NCBI RefSeq assembly: GCF_009683175.1
Contig: NZ_WKKW01000001.1
Span: 558,001 to 622,000, forward strand
Length of the DNA stretch: 64,000 nucleotides
Source: Bifidobacterium asteroides
Lineage (GTDB): Bacteria > Actinomycetota > Actinomycetes > Actinomycetales > Bifidobacteriaceae
Direction: 5' to 3'
Part shown: piece after piece, positions 17,613 to 27,167 of the stretch
Layout of the letters: each line of letters begins with the position of its first letter
How positions within the stretch are numbered: position 1 is the stretch's first letter
Translations under genes and position numbers: made by a program
Notes under the pieces: generated by a model
What the model saw: the letters and a program-made list of their open reading frames with translations, nothing else
Database searches by the model: none
Told to the model about the DNA's origin: nothing

Positions 17613-18341
17613 TCAGGCAATAAGAATAGGGCTGGAGGAGGGCCTGCGATAGTAGCGAATGGTCTCGTTGACCACCTCGCGCACAGCCTGTATCTGCTGG
17701 TTCAGGGGCAGGCCGCACTCCTGACCGCCGCTTTCGTTGACCAGGGGAAGGCTGACGAACCCGGCCAGGACATCCTTGTGTCCTGCGGCCCATGCCAGCA
17801 AGTTGTAGAAGAGCGCGTTGCAGACATAGGTTCCCGCGTCCGAGCTCAGCGTGGCGGGAATGCCACAGGTGCCGAAATCGTGCAGGATGGCCCTCAAGGG
17901 CAGCCGTGTCCAGTAGGCGGCCGGACCCTGGGGGTCGATGGGCTGACGGCTGGCCTCGCGGTCGTTATCTTGAGGCTCCTGCTCCCCTAAGTTCTCACGG
18001 TCGTCAGCGTCGTCCTCCTTGAGGTTGACGGCGCAACGCTCCATGGCGATGCCGCGAGCCCGACGCTTGAGACCTGTGGCGATGATGATATCGGGGCGCA
18101 CCCGCTCTATGGCCTCATGCAGTATGGGCCAGGCCTTGGCGAAGCTGACTGGCATGGTGACGGAGGAAATAGCCAGGTCCACGCCCTCCAAAGGGTCCTC
18201 CTCGGTGGGGCCGACAGGGCGCATGCCCTCCATGCCATGCTCGGCCAGAGCCTGTGAGACTTCATAGGAGGGGTTGACGTCAACACCCTGGTAATGGTCG
18301 TATCCGGCTACGATGACCTTGATCTGCTCCATGTGCCCCAT
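17613..18341 (-). CDS. Pyroglutamyl-peptidase I-like protein, catalytic His missing
   Basis: A 242-residue member of peptidase family C15, whose active members remove N-terminal pyroglutamate. Family landmarks are recognisable: AGYDHYQGVDVNPS near the N-terminus, Glu101 in ARGIAMERCAVNL, and Cys174 in SSDAGTYVCNALFYN. The segment that normally reads GFIHVP, holding the catalytic His, reads GFVSLP here, with Ser197 in its place. An acidic stretch of about 30 residues follows Glu101. The protein may therefore be inactive, use another residue (His188 is close) or have a new role. ATG codons at 18341 and 18332 are both possible starts. It lies 13 bases after ispD and is probably co-transcribed. 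Confidence 0.7.
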   Translation of the reverse strand: MGHMEQIKVIVAGYDHYQGVDVNPSYEVSQALAEHGMEGMRPVGPTEEDPLEGVDLAISSVTMPVSFAKAWPILHEAIERVRPDIIIATGLKRRARGIAMERCAVNLKEDDADDRENLGEQEPQDNDREASRQPIDPQGPAAYWTRLPLRAILHDFGTCGIPATLSSDAGTYVCNALFYNLLAWAAGHKDVLAGFVSLPLVNESGGQECGLPLNQQIQAVREVVNETIRYYRRPSSSPILIA

Positions 18342-18354
18342 GGTACACAGGGCT

Positions 18355-19164
18355 TCACCCCGCCAGGGAGCGCGCTATCCATTCAGCCATGGGCATGTCC
18401 GAGGGCAGGGTGATCTTCATGTTGGTCACACTGCCGGTCACGATGGCCACCGGCTCCTCGGGCAGGTGGTCCACCACGACCCGGGTGTCATCGGTGGGGT
18501 GGAAGTCGGGGTCCGCGGCGGCCAGGTCGTAGGCCTTGCGGAGGGTGCTGAAACGGAAGGCCTGTGGGGTCTGAGCCCTGAACATGTTGTCGCGGTCAGG
18601 CACCTGGCGCACCACCTTGCGTTCGCCCAGGTCGCCGGCCATCAGCATGGTGTCGGTCGAGGCCACGGCCACGGTTGCGGCGTTGAAGGCATCCAATGCA
18701 TCGATGCAGCCATTGATGGACTCCTGGCTGACGAAGGGACGCACAGCATCGTGGATGAGCAGCTTGGCATCCTGGGGGATCTCCGCATCAGCCAGGGTCT
18801 GCAGGGCCGCTTCGGTGCTGTCCATGCGCTCGATGCCACCCTGGATGACCGTGCGGACCTTGTCATAGGTGTCATCGCCCACAATGGCCTCGACAGCCTC
18901 CCGCACCCGATCGTTGACCACGACCAGGATGTCGGTGACCCGGGCATTGGACTGGAAGGCGTCAATGGACCAGGTGATGATGGGTTTGCCACCCACCTGC
19001 ACCAGCTGCTTGGGGTTGCTCTCGTCGAATCGAACGCCCAGCCCGGCCGCCAGAATCACCGCCACAACCGGCTGAATCTGCTCCTCCGACTCTGCGTTAC
19101 CCTGACTGACCTCGGACGGGGCTGCCGATGCTCTGCTCTCACTCATAGACTCAACGGTACCCAT
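18355..19164 (-). CDS. ispD: 2-C-methyl-D-erythritol 4-phosphate cytidylyltransferase
   Basis: A 269-residue cytoplasmic enzyme that transfers CMP from CTP to methylerythritol phosphate, the third step of the MEP isoprenoid pathway. The nucleotide-binding loop VILAAGLGVRFDESNPKQLV, the RVTDILVVVND segment and the LLIHDAVRPFVS motif are diagnostic. The first 32 residues are a polar extension absent from E. coli IspD; an alternative ATG lies at residue 7. It is followed closely by the pyroglutamyl-peptidase-like gene. Confidence 0.92.
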   Translation of the reverse strand: MGTVESMSESRASAAPSEVSQGNAESEEQIQPVVAVILAAGLGVRFDESNPKQLVQVGGKPIITWSIDAFQSNARVTDILVVVNDRVREAVEAIVGDDTYDKVRTVIQGGIERMDSTEAALQTLADAEIPQDAKLLIHDAVRPFVSQESINGCIDALDAFNAATVAVASTDTMLMAGDLGERKVVRQVPDRDNMFRAQTPQAFRFSTLRKAYDLAAADPDFHPTDDTRVVVDHLPEEPVAIVTGSVTNMKITLPSDMPMAEWIARSLAG

Positions 19165-19179
19165 ACGAAAACACAGATA

Positions 19180-19205
19180 GGTGCAGACCCGGCGCTATCT
19201 GCACC
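19180..19205 (-). terminator. Hairpin between pgeF and ispD
   Basis: GGTGCAGA and TCTGCACC form an 8-bp stem with a 10-base loop, followed on the minus strand by TATCTGTGTTTT. It could end transcription of the pgeF unit before ispD. Another GGTGCAGAT copy lies just upstream (19211-19219 region), so the stem has two possible partners. Confidence 0.45.
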
Positions 19206-19265
19206 GAACATCTGCACCCGAGGCCTGTTCCTGCTGCCAGGGGCAGGATCAATCAGCACACAACG

Positions 19266-20246
19266 TCAGTCATCGGCCAGAATGAGGGCCAGCATGCGAC
19301 CCTCCCCCGTCTTGCTGGCCAGCGAGGCCCGGCGGTGGGAGTACCAAAGCGGATTTTCCAGCGTACACAGTGGTCGCCGCAATTCCTCGAGACGCTTCGA
19401 CAGGGAGGGACCCTCGCTATCCTGGCTGCACAGCTCTTCCAGGTCCGGGTCCTGACGCAGGTAGCTGGTGGCGGCACCGACCCTGTGGGCGGAGTCTACA
19501 ATATTGGTCACTCCTGCCGCCTTCAGCTCCATCATGGCTGCAGCGGCGATGTCGATGGCGATTCCACCGAATCGGCATGGTCCGGATGCGCCGGGGAAAC
19601 GCTTCTCGAAATCATCGGCCAGTTCCGAACCCACCTGATAGCAATCCGCACAGATTCGAGGCCCCAAGGTTGCCACGATCCTGGACGGGTCGGCTCCCTT
19701 GTCGGCCATGGCCTGGACTGTTGCCGGAATGACTCCGGCAACCAGACCACGACGGCCGCAGTGGGCCGCCCCCATCACGCCGACCTGAGGGTCGGCCAAA
19801 AGCACAGGAAGGCAGTCGGCAGCGAAGATGCCCAGGGCCAGGTCACGCCGGGTGCTCACCTGAGCATCGGCCTCGCAGCGTCCCTGGGGCTGACCTTGGT
19901 CGGCATCCCAGACCCGGGCTGAGTGAACCTGGTCCACCAGAACTATGGGACGGTCCAGCTGGCGGCCCAAGGCCTGACGGTTGGCAGCCACCGCCTGCGG
20001 GTCGTCACCGCCCTTGCCACCTAGATTCAGCTGGGCATAATCGCCTGATGAGACCCCGCCCAGCCTTGTGGTGTAGACCACCTTGATCCCTGGTGCCAGG
20101 GCTATGGGAATGGTGACTGGGATGGGACGGCCCTGATCGTCAAGCGAGGACAGGGGGCTGCTGTCCAGCAGGGTTCGTTCCCGATCCCAGGCTTCGCTCT
20201 GAACGCCCTGGACGTTCTGCTCGCTTGGTTGGGGCTTGCGGCTCAT
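19266..20246 (-). CDS. pgeF: Peptidoglycan editing factor / multicopper polyphenol oxidase-like (YfiH family)
   Basis: A 326-residue protein of the YfiH/LACC1 family. Members are zinc-dependent purine nucleoside enzymes, and the bacterial one is reported to keep wrong muropeptides out of peptidoglycan. Signature segments are DQVHSARVWDADQG, FAADCLPVLLADPQ and GAAHCGRRGLVAGV, which supply the His/Cys/His metal ligands, plus GPRICADCYQVG. About 70 N-terminal residues precede the family core, a somewhat long leader. The start overlaps the stop of the aldo/keto reductase gene by 4 bases, so the two are co-translated. In many actinobacteria this family sits next to ftsZ, which is not the case here. 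Confidence 0.85.
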   Translation of the reverse strand: MSRKPQPSEQNVQGVQSEAWDRERTLLDSSPLSSLDDQGRPIPVTIPIALAPGIKVVYTTRLGGVSSGDYAQLNLGGKGGDDPQAVAANRQALGRQLDRPIVLVDQVHSARVWDADQGQPQGRCEADAQVSTRRDLALGIFAADCLPVLLADPQVGVMGAAHCGRRGLVAGVIPATVQAMADKGADPSRIVATLGPRICADCYQVGSELADDFEKRFPGASGPCRFGGIAIDIAAAAMMELKAAGVTNIVDSAHRVGAATSYLRQDPDLEELCSQDSEGPSLSKRLEELRRPLCTLENPLWYSHRRASLASKTGEGRMLALILADD

Positions 20247-21124
20247 GCAGTCGCCGCCCGGTTCAGGCGGTCCATCTCGTCCTCGCTCAGTCCCATGTCA
20301 GCCGCCTGTAGGGAATCCAGAATGGTGGCCGCCCTGTGAGCCCCGGGAACCACAAAGACGTTGCTGTTCTGGGACAGTTCCCAGGCTAGGACCACGCGCT
20401 GGTGGGAGACACCGCGCTCCCGAGCCACCTGCCGGAAGGCATCATAACGGGTTTCGTCCTTGGGCGCTCGGAAGCCTCCCAGGGGGCTCCAGCAGACGAA
20501 GGCCAAACCCAGTTCGGCCGCATGGTCCAGCTCCTGGCGGGAGCTGGTGAAGGTAGGCGAGAACTGATTCTGCACGGCTACGAGGTCATCGCCCAGAATC
20601 TTGCGAGCCAGGTCCATCCGCTCAATATCTACGTTGGAGACACCCAGGGCCCGGGCCACGCCCTGCTTGGCAAGCTCAGCCATGGCCTCCAGGGACTCCT
20701 GGTAGGGCACCTGCGGGTCAGGACGGTGCATATAGAGCAAGTCAATGGTATCCACGCCCAGGGCCTGAGCGGACTCCTTGGCGTGCCGGATCAGGCTCTC
20801 CGGCCGACCGTCCACAGCCCAGGTGGGCCGTCCGTCAGTGAAGTTGCGGTAGTGCCCAACCTTGGTGGCCACCAGCACGTCCTGACGGGGGCCCTTCCAG
20901 GAGTCCAAAGCCTGGCGAACCAGTCGCTCGTTGGTCTGTTCGGGGCCGCCCGATTCGTAGTATGACCAGGCGGTATCCAGATGTCGACAACCGGCATCCA
21001 GGGCCTGGTGGATGACGTCGATGGCCGTTGCCTGGTCCGGTTTGCCCTCGATGGACAATCCCATGCAACCCAGTCCGACCGCTGTCGTAGTAAAAGGCCC
21101 CAAGGCCCGCATCGACGATGTCAT
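20243..21124 (-). CDS. Aldo/keto reductase
   Basis: A 293-residue NADPH-dependent oxidoreductase with a TIM-barrel fold. Typical features are GLGCMGLSIEGKP near the N-terminus, the catalytic Asp/Tyr pair in HLDTAWSYYESGGPEQTNER, a Lys in VLVATKVGHY, and IDLLYMHRPDPQVPYQESL carrying the active-site His. The C-terminal half holds ALGVSNVDIE and a cofactor-binding ELSQNSNVFVVPG region. The substrate cannot be predicted. The ATG has GGGAG 8 bases upstream, and the stop overlaps the start of pgeF (ATGA). Confidence 0.9.
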   Translation of the reverse strand: MTSSMRALGPFTTTAVGLGCMGLSIEGKPDQATAIDVIHQALDAGCRHLDTAWSYYESGGPEQTNERLVRQALDSWKGPRQDVLVATKVGHYRNFTDGRPTWAVDGRPESLIRHAKESAQALGVDTIDLLYMHRPDPQVPYQESLEAMAELAKQGVARALGVSNVDIERMDLARKILGDDLVAVQNQFSPTFTSSRQELDHAAELGLAFVCWSPLGGFRAPKDETRYDAFRQVARERGVSHQRVVLAWELSQNSNVFVVPGAHRAATILDSLQAADMGLSEDEMDRLNRAATA

Positions 21125-21148
21125 GCATGTACTCCCGTCTTGTAGATT

Positions 21149-21175
21149 GAGGCCGGCTTCGACACCGCCGGCCTC
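21149..21175 (-). terminator. Stem-loop between the DUF2207 and aldo/keto reductase genes
   Basis: GAGGCCGGC and GCCGGCCTC form a perfect 9-bp GC-rich stem with a 9-base loop, beginning 27 bases past the DUF2207 stop. There is no T tract. It is plausibly a terminator or mRNA-stabilising hairpin for the lemA-DUF2207 unit. Confidence 0.45.
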
Positions 21176-21202
21176 CCATCGAGCTTAACTGGCGGCCCGG
21201 TC

Positions 21203-23467
21203 TCAGCGGCCGCCGAAGGATCCGCCACCGGAACCACCGCCGCCACCGTCGAAGGAGCCACCGCCGTCGCCAAACCCACCAATAACACTGCCAGAGCCGT
21301 TGCCGCTGGCCATGCCAATCAGGCCGCCAATCTGGTCGAGTCCCTGGGTCAATTGAGTACCCAAATCAATCACGCCACCTTGGCCGAGCGCTGAATTGAC
21401 AGCCAATGCTTCAGGGTCACTCAGGGAGGAAGCCGCCGCAACATCCTGGCTGTAAGGCAGGAAGGTCCAGTAGAGCAGGCTGCCGCGCGCATTGTCATTC
21501 AGCCAGTCGGAGTCGGTCAGTTCAGGGCTGGCCTGTGCCAGCTGAGCGACGACCCGGTCGCTTATGCCGAAGGCCGTAGCGTAAACCAGGTAACGGTCCC
21601 AGAGCACCAGATCCTCCACACCCCGGTGGCTAAAATCGCTGAAGTCAAGCAGATAGCGCCGAAGTCCCGACACCTGGCCGGCCATGGGCTGTCCATTCCT
21701 GCTCAGCACCCGCCAACAGTTATAGCGCAAGGAGAATGTCACCACAGCCACCAGAAGCATGGCCAAGAGCGCACGTACCAGTACGGTGCCCGGCAGGAAT
21801 CCGGCCAACAGAATGAAAGCAGCCAAGAGCACAGCCAGGAAGGCAAAGATCCCTACATTATGACGATAGGTGCGCAGGTCGGCTTTGTTGGTCTCATACT
21901 CGACAGCCTGGTAGAAAGCATCCAGGTAGGCCCTGCCATTATCGGATTCAGTCTTGGCGAAGAGCGCAATCATCTCATACAGGTCGAAGCGTTTATTCTC
22001 GGAGCCGATCATAGTGGAGGCACCTTCCAGCATGCTCAGGCAGGCTTCCTCGCTTGAGGACAGGGCCAGGGATGCTCGATCCTTGCTGCAGACCGGATTG
22101 ATGACCACCTCCATGGACTGCTGTTTGCCTTTGAGCAGCAAGCTCCTCACCTGGGTGGTCACGGATCCTTCGCCGAAACTCGCCCGGTCCTCATACTTGA
22201 CGGGAACAAGAGCGATGGCCCGCTTGGAGGCCAGGGAGAGAATGGTTGCTGACAATTGCCTGCCAATAGGGGATTCTCGGGTCAGCATCACATCGTTGAT
22301 AACGGCGGCCACGGCGGGTGACAGATCAGGAGGCTGACGGTAGTAGATGATATCGCCTTGGTACTGGGAGTCTCCATAATTGCGGAAGGACCGCCAAAGC
22401 ATCACTGCAATCAGCCCGATAGCAGCCAAGAGTACCAAGACGCCCGTCAAGAGTCCGATCCTCGCCCGTCTGGTCTGCTCAGCGTGCCAGTGCTCGTACT
22501 GCGGACGCTCTTGCCCAACAATACGGTCGCGTGCCGGCTGAGAATCGGTCCTGACCACCGAGGAAGTCCTCCCCGCATCGAAGAGCACCACCAAATCCAG
22601 ATGCTGGCCCGGCTTGATGTGGTCTGCGGAGAATCGGATACGGCTGTCATCCACCACCTGGTAGGAACCCCTGCCAGCGAAGTGCAGCCAGGCCTTCGCG
22701 TCCTTGCCCTTCTCCGTTCCTGTCTGCTTGGGCAGCTTGACATTGGCGCTCACATGCTCAACGGGAATCTGGTTGGTGTCTCCCACGGGCTCCCATTGGA
22801 ATTCGGCCACATCGGGATGGGCAGTGGTGACCCCGTGGAAGGTCATGTCGATGCGGAAGCGCCGACCTGAATCCTTGGTAGTCTGTGGAATGTTCCAGCC
22901 CAGCTCCACTTGGCATTGATTGCCCAGATCGCCGCAGGCGGACCCTTGGCCCGCATCGCCCGGCTTGTAGGATTTCAGCCTCCAGTCCGAGACCATGCCC
23001 ATATACCAGGTGCCGGCCCAGTTCTTGTCCCAGTCGTGAATGTACTTGACATCATCAGGATACTTTAGCGGGTTGGTCTGCCTATATGTGGAGCCATTAG
23101 TCAGGTCAGTAACGCTTACGTCGCTTATGCCGGTCAGCCGGTCAGGCTTGATCTGATAGCGCTGGTAGAGCTCCCGCCAAGGGCGTTTTTTGCCGTTGTC
23201 GTCCTCGCGGGAATTCATGGTGACAGTCAGGGTCTGACTGATACGCAAATCCCCATTATTCAGGACCTGGACATCATAATCCACCGAATCGTATACCAGG
23301 TCGGGACGATTCCTGTTGGAGATATACAGGACAGCGAGGCACGTCACCAAGGCTGCCACCAGAGCCAGCGCCAAGGCCCCGAGAAAGCGTGAGGTGCTCC
23401 AGGAGGGATGACCCGAGGCGGGATGTTTCGAGCCCGCCTTCCTGGAGGAGGCCGCTGGGGCGCTCAC
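21203..23467 (-). CDS. DUF2207 membrane protein with Gly-rich tail
   Basis: A 754-residue membrane protein. A basic N-terminus leads into a hydrophobic helix (around residues 29-49). A large beta-rich extracytoplasmic domain follows (around 50-330, starting DLVYDSVDYDVQVLNNGDL), as in DUF2207. Further helices lie at about 340-360 and 535-590. The C-terminus is a Gly/Ser tail ending GGGGGSGGGSFGGR, a hallmark of this family. It is translationally coupled to lemA (4-base overlap). LemA-DUF2207 pairs are common in actinobacteria and firmicutes, but their function is not established. Confidence 0.85.
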   Translation of the reverse strand: MSAPAASSRKAGSKHPASGHPSWSTSRFLGALALALVAALVTCLAVLYISNRNRPDLVYDSVDYDVQVLNNGDLRISQTLTVTMNSREDDNGKKRPWRELYQRYQIKPDRLTGISDVSVTDLTNGSTYRQTNPLKYPDDVKYIHDWDKNWAGTWYMGMVSDWRLKSYKPGDAGQGSACGDLGNQCQVELGWNIPQTTKDSGRRFRIDMTFHGVTTAHPDVAEFQWEPVGDTNQIPVEHVSANVKLPKQTGTEKGKDAKAWLHFAGRGSYQVVDDSRIRFSADHIKPGQHLDLVVLFDAGRTSSVVRTDSQPARDRIVGQERPQYEHWHAEQTRRARIGLLTGVLVLLAAIGLIAVMLWRSFRNYGDSQYQGDIIYYRQPPDLSPAVAAVINDVMLTRESPIGRQLSATILSLASKRAIALVPVKYEDRASFGEGSVTTQVRSLLLKGKQQSMEVVINPVCSKDRASLALSSSEEACLSMLEGASTMIGSENKRFDLYEMIALFAKTESDNGRAYLDAFYQAVEYETNKADLRTYRHNVGIFAFLAVLLAAFILLAGFLPGTVLVRALLAMLLVAVVTFSLRYNCWRVLSRNGQPMAGQVSGLRRYLLDFSDFSHRGVEDLVLWDRYLVYATAFGISDRVVAQLAQASPELTDSDWLNDNARGSLLYWTFLPYSQDVAAASSLSDPEALAVNSALGQGGVIDLGTQLTQGLDQIGGLIGMASGNGSGSVIGGFGDGGGSFDGGGGGSGGGSFGGR

Positions 23468-24054
23468 TGTCCGAAGTCCACAACGGGCGCCTGACGGCTA
23501 CCCTCGTCAGCCTGGAAGTACTGGGCCTGACGGAAGTGGAAGAGGGATGCGATGATGTTTGAGGGGACCGTCTCGATGCGGGTGTTCAACTTCTGAACCA
23601 CATCATTGTAGAACTGCCTGGCGTAGGCGATCTTGTCTTCCAGGTCCTTGAGCTGACGCTGCAAGTCCAGGAAGTTCTGGTTGGCCTTGAGCTCAGGGTA
23701 GGCCTCCGCCCGAGCCATCAGAGTGACCAGGGATTGACCCAGCCGTTGCTCAGCAGCGGCACGTGCCTGCATCTGGTCCCCGCCAGCCGTCTGGGCCTGG
23801 GCTTGGGCCACGTCGGCGCGGGCCTTGGTCACCTCCTCCAGGACGGTGGACTCGTGTGAGGCGTAGCCCTTGACCGTCTGGACCAGGTTGGGCACCAAAT
23901 CGGCACGCTGTTTGAGCTGGACGTCAATCTGGGCCCAGCCATTGGCCACGCGGTTGCGCAGATTGACCAGACCGTTGTAGATACCGATTCCCCAGATGAC
24001 CAGCAACACGACCAGCACAAGGATGATGATGAGCACGATCATTGATACGGACAT
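23464..24054 (-). CDS. lemA: LemA family protein
   Basis: A 196-residue protein with one N-terminal membrane helix (residues about 5-25) and a long helical domain. Family motifs are YNGLVNLRNRVANGWAQIDV, QLKQRADLVPNLVQTVKGYA, and a YPELKANQNF region followed by an EDKIAYARQFYND stretch. LemA proteins face the outside of the cytoplasmic membrane and are associated with metal-dependent proteases or DUF2207 partners; no enzymatic activity is known. Its stop overlaps the start of the DUF2207 gene (ATGA). Confidence 0.92.
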   Translation of the reverse strand: MSVSMIVLIIILVLVVLLVIWGIGIYNGLVNLRNRVANGWAQIDVQLKQRADLVPNLVQTVKGYASHESTVLEEVTKARADVAQAQAQTAGGDQMQARAAAEQRLGQSLVTLMARAEAYPELKANQNFLDLQRQLKDLEDKIAYARQFYNDVVQKLNTRIETVPSNIIASLFHFRQAQYFQADEGSRQAPVVDFGQ

Positions 24055-24085
24055 GCCATCATTCTCTCACTCAATTCAGAAGAGA

Positions 24086-24124
24086 CAAAAACGGGGACCC
24101 CGTCCAATGGAACGGGGTCCCCGC
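24086..24124 (-). terminator. Intrinsic terminator of pnp
   Basis: CGGGGACCCCGT and its complement ACGGGGTCCCCG form a 12-bp stem with an 8-base loop, ending in TTTTTGT on the minus strand, 13 bases past the pnp stop. It also precedes the lemA unit, separating the two transcripts. Confidence 0.9.
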
Positions 24125-24135
24125 ATCAGTGGGAA

Positions 24136-26916
24136 TCAGTCCTCACTGTCGAAGGGATCGAAGTCCCTGCGTACGCGGCGACGGGGACGCTCTGAGCGCT
24201 CCTCCCGGTCGGCCCGGTACTCGTCGTAGTGCTCGTCGGCAGCGTAGCGCGGATTCTCCCTGCGGCCACGATAGCCGCCACGTCCGGAAGAGCGACGCTC
24301 ATGACGACCGCCACGATCACCGCGGTCATCACGGTCGGCACGGCTGCTACGGCCGCGACGCTCGCCACGGCCACGGCCGCCACGATCCTCATCATCGTCG
24401 CGGGAGACCCGACGACGATCACGACGGGAGCCACGGTCCTCGTCCTCGAACCAGTCTCCGCCGTCCTCATAGTCACGGTCGCGGCTCTGACGACGGTGCC
24501 GGGGACGATCCTCCTGGTCCTCGTCGTCGTAGTAGCGATCATCACGCTCGGAGCGGGAACGGCGCGGGGCCTCATACCGATCCTCACGCTCAGAGGAACG
24601 GCTGCGGCGATCACGACGATCACGGTCACCACGACCGCCACGCTCACGACGATCGCCACCACGGTCACGACGGTCTGTGCGGCCGCCGCGATCACGGCCG
24701 CCTGCCGACTCCTGGTCCTCGAAGCCGGGGATGGCCAGAGAGATCTTGCCGCGGTCGTCCACACCCTGGACGACGACCTCGACGGTGTCGCCCTCCTTGA
24801 GGACGTCCTCCACGGAGTCGATGCGCTCACCGTTGGCCAGGTTGCGGATCTGCGAGATGTGCAGAAGCCCGTCGGTGCCAGGGGTCAGATTGACAAAGGC
24901 GCCGAAGCTGGTGATCTTGACCACCTTGCCGTTGAAGGTCTCCCCCGCCTCGGGCACGTGCGGGTTGGCGATCTGGTCGATGACCTCCTTGGCCTTGGCC
25001 GCTGCCTCGCCGCCCTCGGAGGCGATGTAGACCGTGCCGTCGTCCTCAATGGAGACGTCGGCACCGGTGTCCTCCTGGATCTGGTTGATCATCTTGCCCT
25101 TGGGTCCGATGACCTCACCGATCTTGTCGACAGGAACCTGGGTGGTGATGATGCGCGGCGCATAGGGGCTCATCTCGGCGGGCCCGTCGATGCACTCGTT
25201 GATGACGTCCAGGATGGTGGCCCGGGCTTCCTTGGCCTGCTGCAGGGCGGCGGCCAGGATGTCGGCGGGAATGCCGTCCAGCTTGGTGTCCAGCTGCAGG
25301 GAGGTGATGAACTCGGAGGTGCCGGCCACCTTGAAGTCCATATCGCCGAAGGCATCCTCGGCGCCCAGAATGTCGGTCAGGGTCTTGTAGGTGGGCCGAC
25401 CGTCGACCTCGCCTGTGACCAGGCCCATGGCGATGCCCGCCACAGGTGCCTTCAGAGGCACGCCGGCAGCCAGCAGGGACAGGGTGGAGGCGCAGACGGA
25501 GCCCATGGAGGTGGACCCGTTGGAGCCGATGGCCTCGGAGACCTGACGGATGGCGTAGGGGAACTCCTCACGGCTGGGCAGAACCGGGATCAGAGCGCGC
25601 TCGGCCAGGTTGCCATGGCCCACCTCGCGGCGCTTGGGCGAACCCACGCGGCCGGTCTCGCCGGTCGAATAGGGCGGCATCTCGTAGTTGTGCATGTAGC
25701 GCTTGGTGGTGGGCCCGGACAGGGCGTCGATGGTCTGCTCCATCTTCAGCATGTTCAGGGTGGTGACACCCAGCACCTGGGTCTCACCGCGCTGGAAGAG
25801 GGCGGAACCGTGTACGCGGGGCACCACGTCCACCTCAGCGGACAGGGTGCGGATGTCGCGCAGGCCACGGCCGTCGATGCGGTAGTCCTGGGTCAGGATG
25901 CGGCGACGGACGATCTGACGCTGGAGCTCCTTAAAGGCGTTGCCCAGCTCCTTGTCCTTCTCGGCATCATCCATGTCGGTGAACTCGTCGGCCAGAGCCT
26001 CGCGGACCTTCTCCTTGATCTCGTGGATGCGCTCCTGGCGGGGCAGCTTCTCCGCGATGGAGAGGGCCTGGTCCAGGTCGGCGTGTGCCACCTGGTCGAT
26101 GCGAGCATAGAGCTCGTCGGTGTACTCGGGGAAGAGCTGGAAGTCCTTGGTGGGCTTGGCGGCCTTGGCCTTGAGCTCGCTCTGGGCCTCACACAGAACC
26201 TTGATGAAGGGCTTGGCAGCTTCGAGACCCTGGGCGACCACCTCTTCGTCGGGCTTGATCTGGCCCTCGTCATAGATCAGGCTCCAGGCGTTCTTGCCGG
26301 CGCCTGCCTCGATCATGGCGATGGCAACATCCCCGCCCTCGACCACACGGCCGGCCACGACCAGCTCGAAGACGGCGCGTTCGCGCTCGCTCCAGCGGGG
26401 GAAGGCCACCCACTGACCATCAATCAGGGCCAGGCGCAGACCCGAGACCGGACCCTCGAAGGGCAGACCGGAAATCAGGGTGGAGGCGGAGGCCGCGTTC
26501 AGGGCCAGCACGTCGTAGGCATCCTCGGGGTTAACAGCCAGGATGGTCTCCACAACCTGGACCTCGTTGCGCAGGGTGTGTGGGAAGAGGGGGCGCAGGG
26601 GGCGGTCAATCAACCGGCAGGCCAGGATGGCCTCGTTGGAGGGCCGACCCTCGCGACGGAAGAAGGAGCCGGGGATCTTGCCCGCGGCGTACATCTTCTC
26701 TTCCACATCAACGGTCAGCGGGAAGAAGTCGTAGTTCTCCTTGGGGCTGGATCCGGCGGTGGTGGTGGACAGCACCATGGAATCGTCATCAAGATAGGCG
26801 GCTACTGCCCCATCCGCCTGCTGGGCGAGACGACCCGTCTCGAAGCGCACCGTGCGCTTGCCATATGATCCGTTATCGATCGTGGCTTCTACAGCCGTGA
26901 TTTCGGGACCCTCCAT
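24136..26916 (-). CDS. pnp: Polyribonucleotide nucleotidyltransferase with long charged tail
   Basis: A 926-residue 3'-5' phosphorolytic exoribonuclease. Domains in order are RNase PH 1 (around residues 10-150), the all-alpha domain (150-240), RNase PH 2 (320-550), KH (around 590-645, [19 protein letters not shown]) and S1 (around 655-725, [15 protein letters not shown]). After the S1 domain comes a tail of about 185 residues made almost wholly of Arg, Asp, Glu, Gly and Ser, so the protein is longer than E. coli PNPase (711). The open frame extends upstream to 27063, but the ATG at 26914-26916 has AAAGGAGGA 5 bases before it and gives the usual start. rpsO lies upstream, the classical rpsO-pnp order. 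Confidence 0.96.
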   Translation of the reverse strand: MEGPEITAVEATIDNGSYGKRTVRFETGRLAQQADGAVAAYLDDDSMVLSTTTAGSSPKENYDFFPLTVDVEEKMYAAGKIPGSFFRREGRPSNEAILACRLIDRPLRPLFPHTLRNEVQVVETILAVNPEDAYDVLALNAASASTLISGLPFEGPVSGLRLALIDGQWVAFPRWSERERAVFELVVAGRVVEGGDVAIAMIEAGAGKNAWSLIYDEGQIKPDEEVVAQGLEAAKPFIKVLCEAQSELKAKAAKPTKDFQLFPEYTDELYARIDQVAHADLDQALSIAEKLPRQERIHEIKEKVREALADEFTDMDDAEKDKELGNAFKELQRQIVRRRILTQDYRIDGRGLRDIRTLSAEVDVVPRVHGSALFQRGETQVLGVTTLNMLKMEQTIDALSGPTTKRYMHNYEMPPYSTGETGRVGSPKRREVGHGNLAERALIPVLPSREEFPYAIRQVSEAIGSNGSTSMGSVCASTLSLLAAGVPLKAPVAGIAMGLVTGEVDGRPTYKTLTDILGAEDAFGDMDFKVAGTSEFITSLQLDTKLDGIPADILAAALQQAKEARATILDVINECIDGPAEMSPYAPRIITTQVPVDKIGEVIGPKGKMINQIQEDTGADVSIEDDGTVYIASEGGEAAAKAKEVIDQIANPHVPEAGETFNGKVVKITSFGAFVNLTPGTDGLLHISQIRNLANGERIDSVEDVLKEGDTVEVVVQGVDDRGKISLAIPGFEDQESAGGRDRGGRTDRRDRGGDRRERGGRGDRDRRDRRSRSSEREDRYEAPRRSRSERDDRYYDDEDQEDRPRHRRQSRDRDYEDGGDWFEDEDRGSRRDRRRVSRDDDEDRGGRGRGERRGRSSRADRDDRGDRGGRHERRSSGRGGYRGRRENPRYAADEHYDEYRADREERSERPRRRVRRDFDPFDSED

Positions 26917-27072
26917 AGGGTTCCTCCTTTTGTCTACTGCTTGTTTACTACCTGATGTCAGGATGCTCGGCATCAACTTACTGCCGGATATCCTTCTACT
27001 TCGGTCTGGTCCTGCCGAACCCCGTGTCCGGCTATCTTCATTCCTTGCGGGCCAGCCTTGCATTCTCAGTTC

Positions 27073-27113
27073 GGCACCATCTTCTGCAACCCCATCCCGG
27101 GGTTAACGGTGCC
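27073..27113 (-). promoter_or_regulatory. Stem-loop in the pnp leader
   Basis: GGCACC (27108-27113) pairs with GGTGCC (27073-27078) around an inner AACCCC/GGGGTT stem. The structure lies between the rpsO terminator and the pnp start. In E. coli a leader hairpin is cut by RNase III and used by PNPase to control its own mRNA, so a similar role is possible here. Confidence 0.4.
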
Positions 27114-27125
27114 TGGTTCAGTCAT

Positions 27126-27156
27126 GCAAAAGCGCCCGAGCGCTAGGCCCGGGCGA
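27126..27156 (-). terminator. Terminator of rpsO
   Basis: CGCCCGGG and CTCGGGCG pair around a 7-base loop (one mismatch), followed by CTTTTGC on the minus strand, 12 bases past the rpsO stop. It is probably leaky, allowing some rpsO-pnp read-through. Confidence 0.65.
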
Positions 27157-27167
27157 AAGCATGCATA

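Noticed and set aside
24229-26868. A long plus-strand open frame (879 codons) opposite pnp
   Set aside because: It is the antisense shadow of pnp in GC-rich DNA; its composition is low-complexity and it has no start signal.
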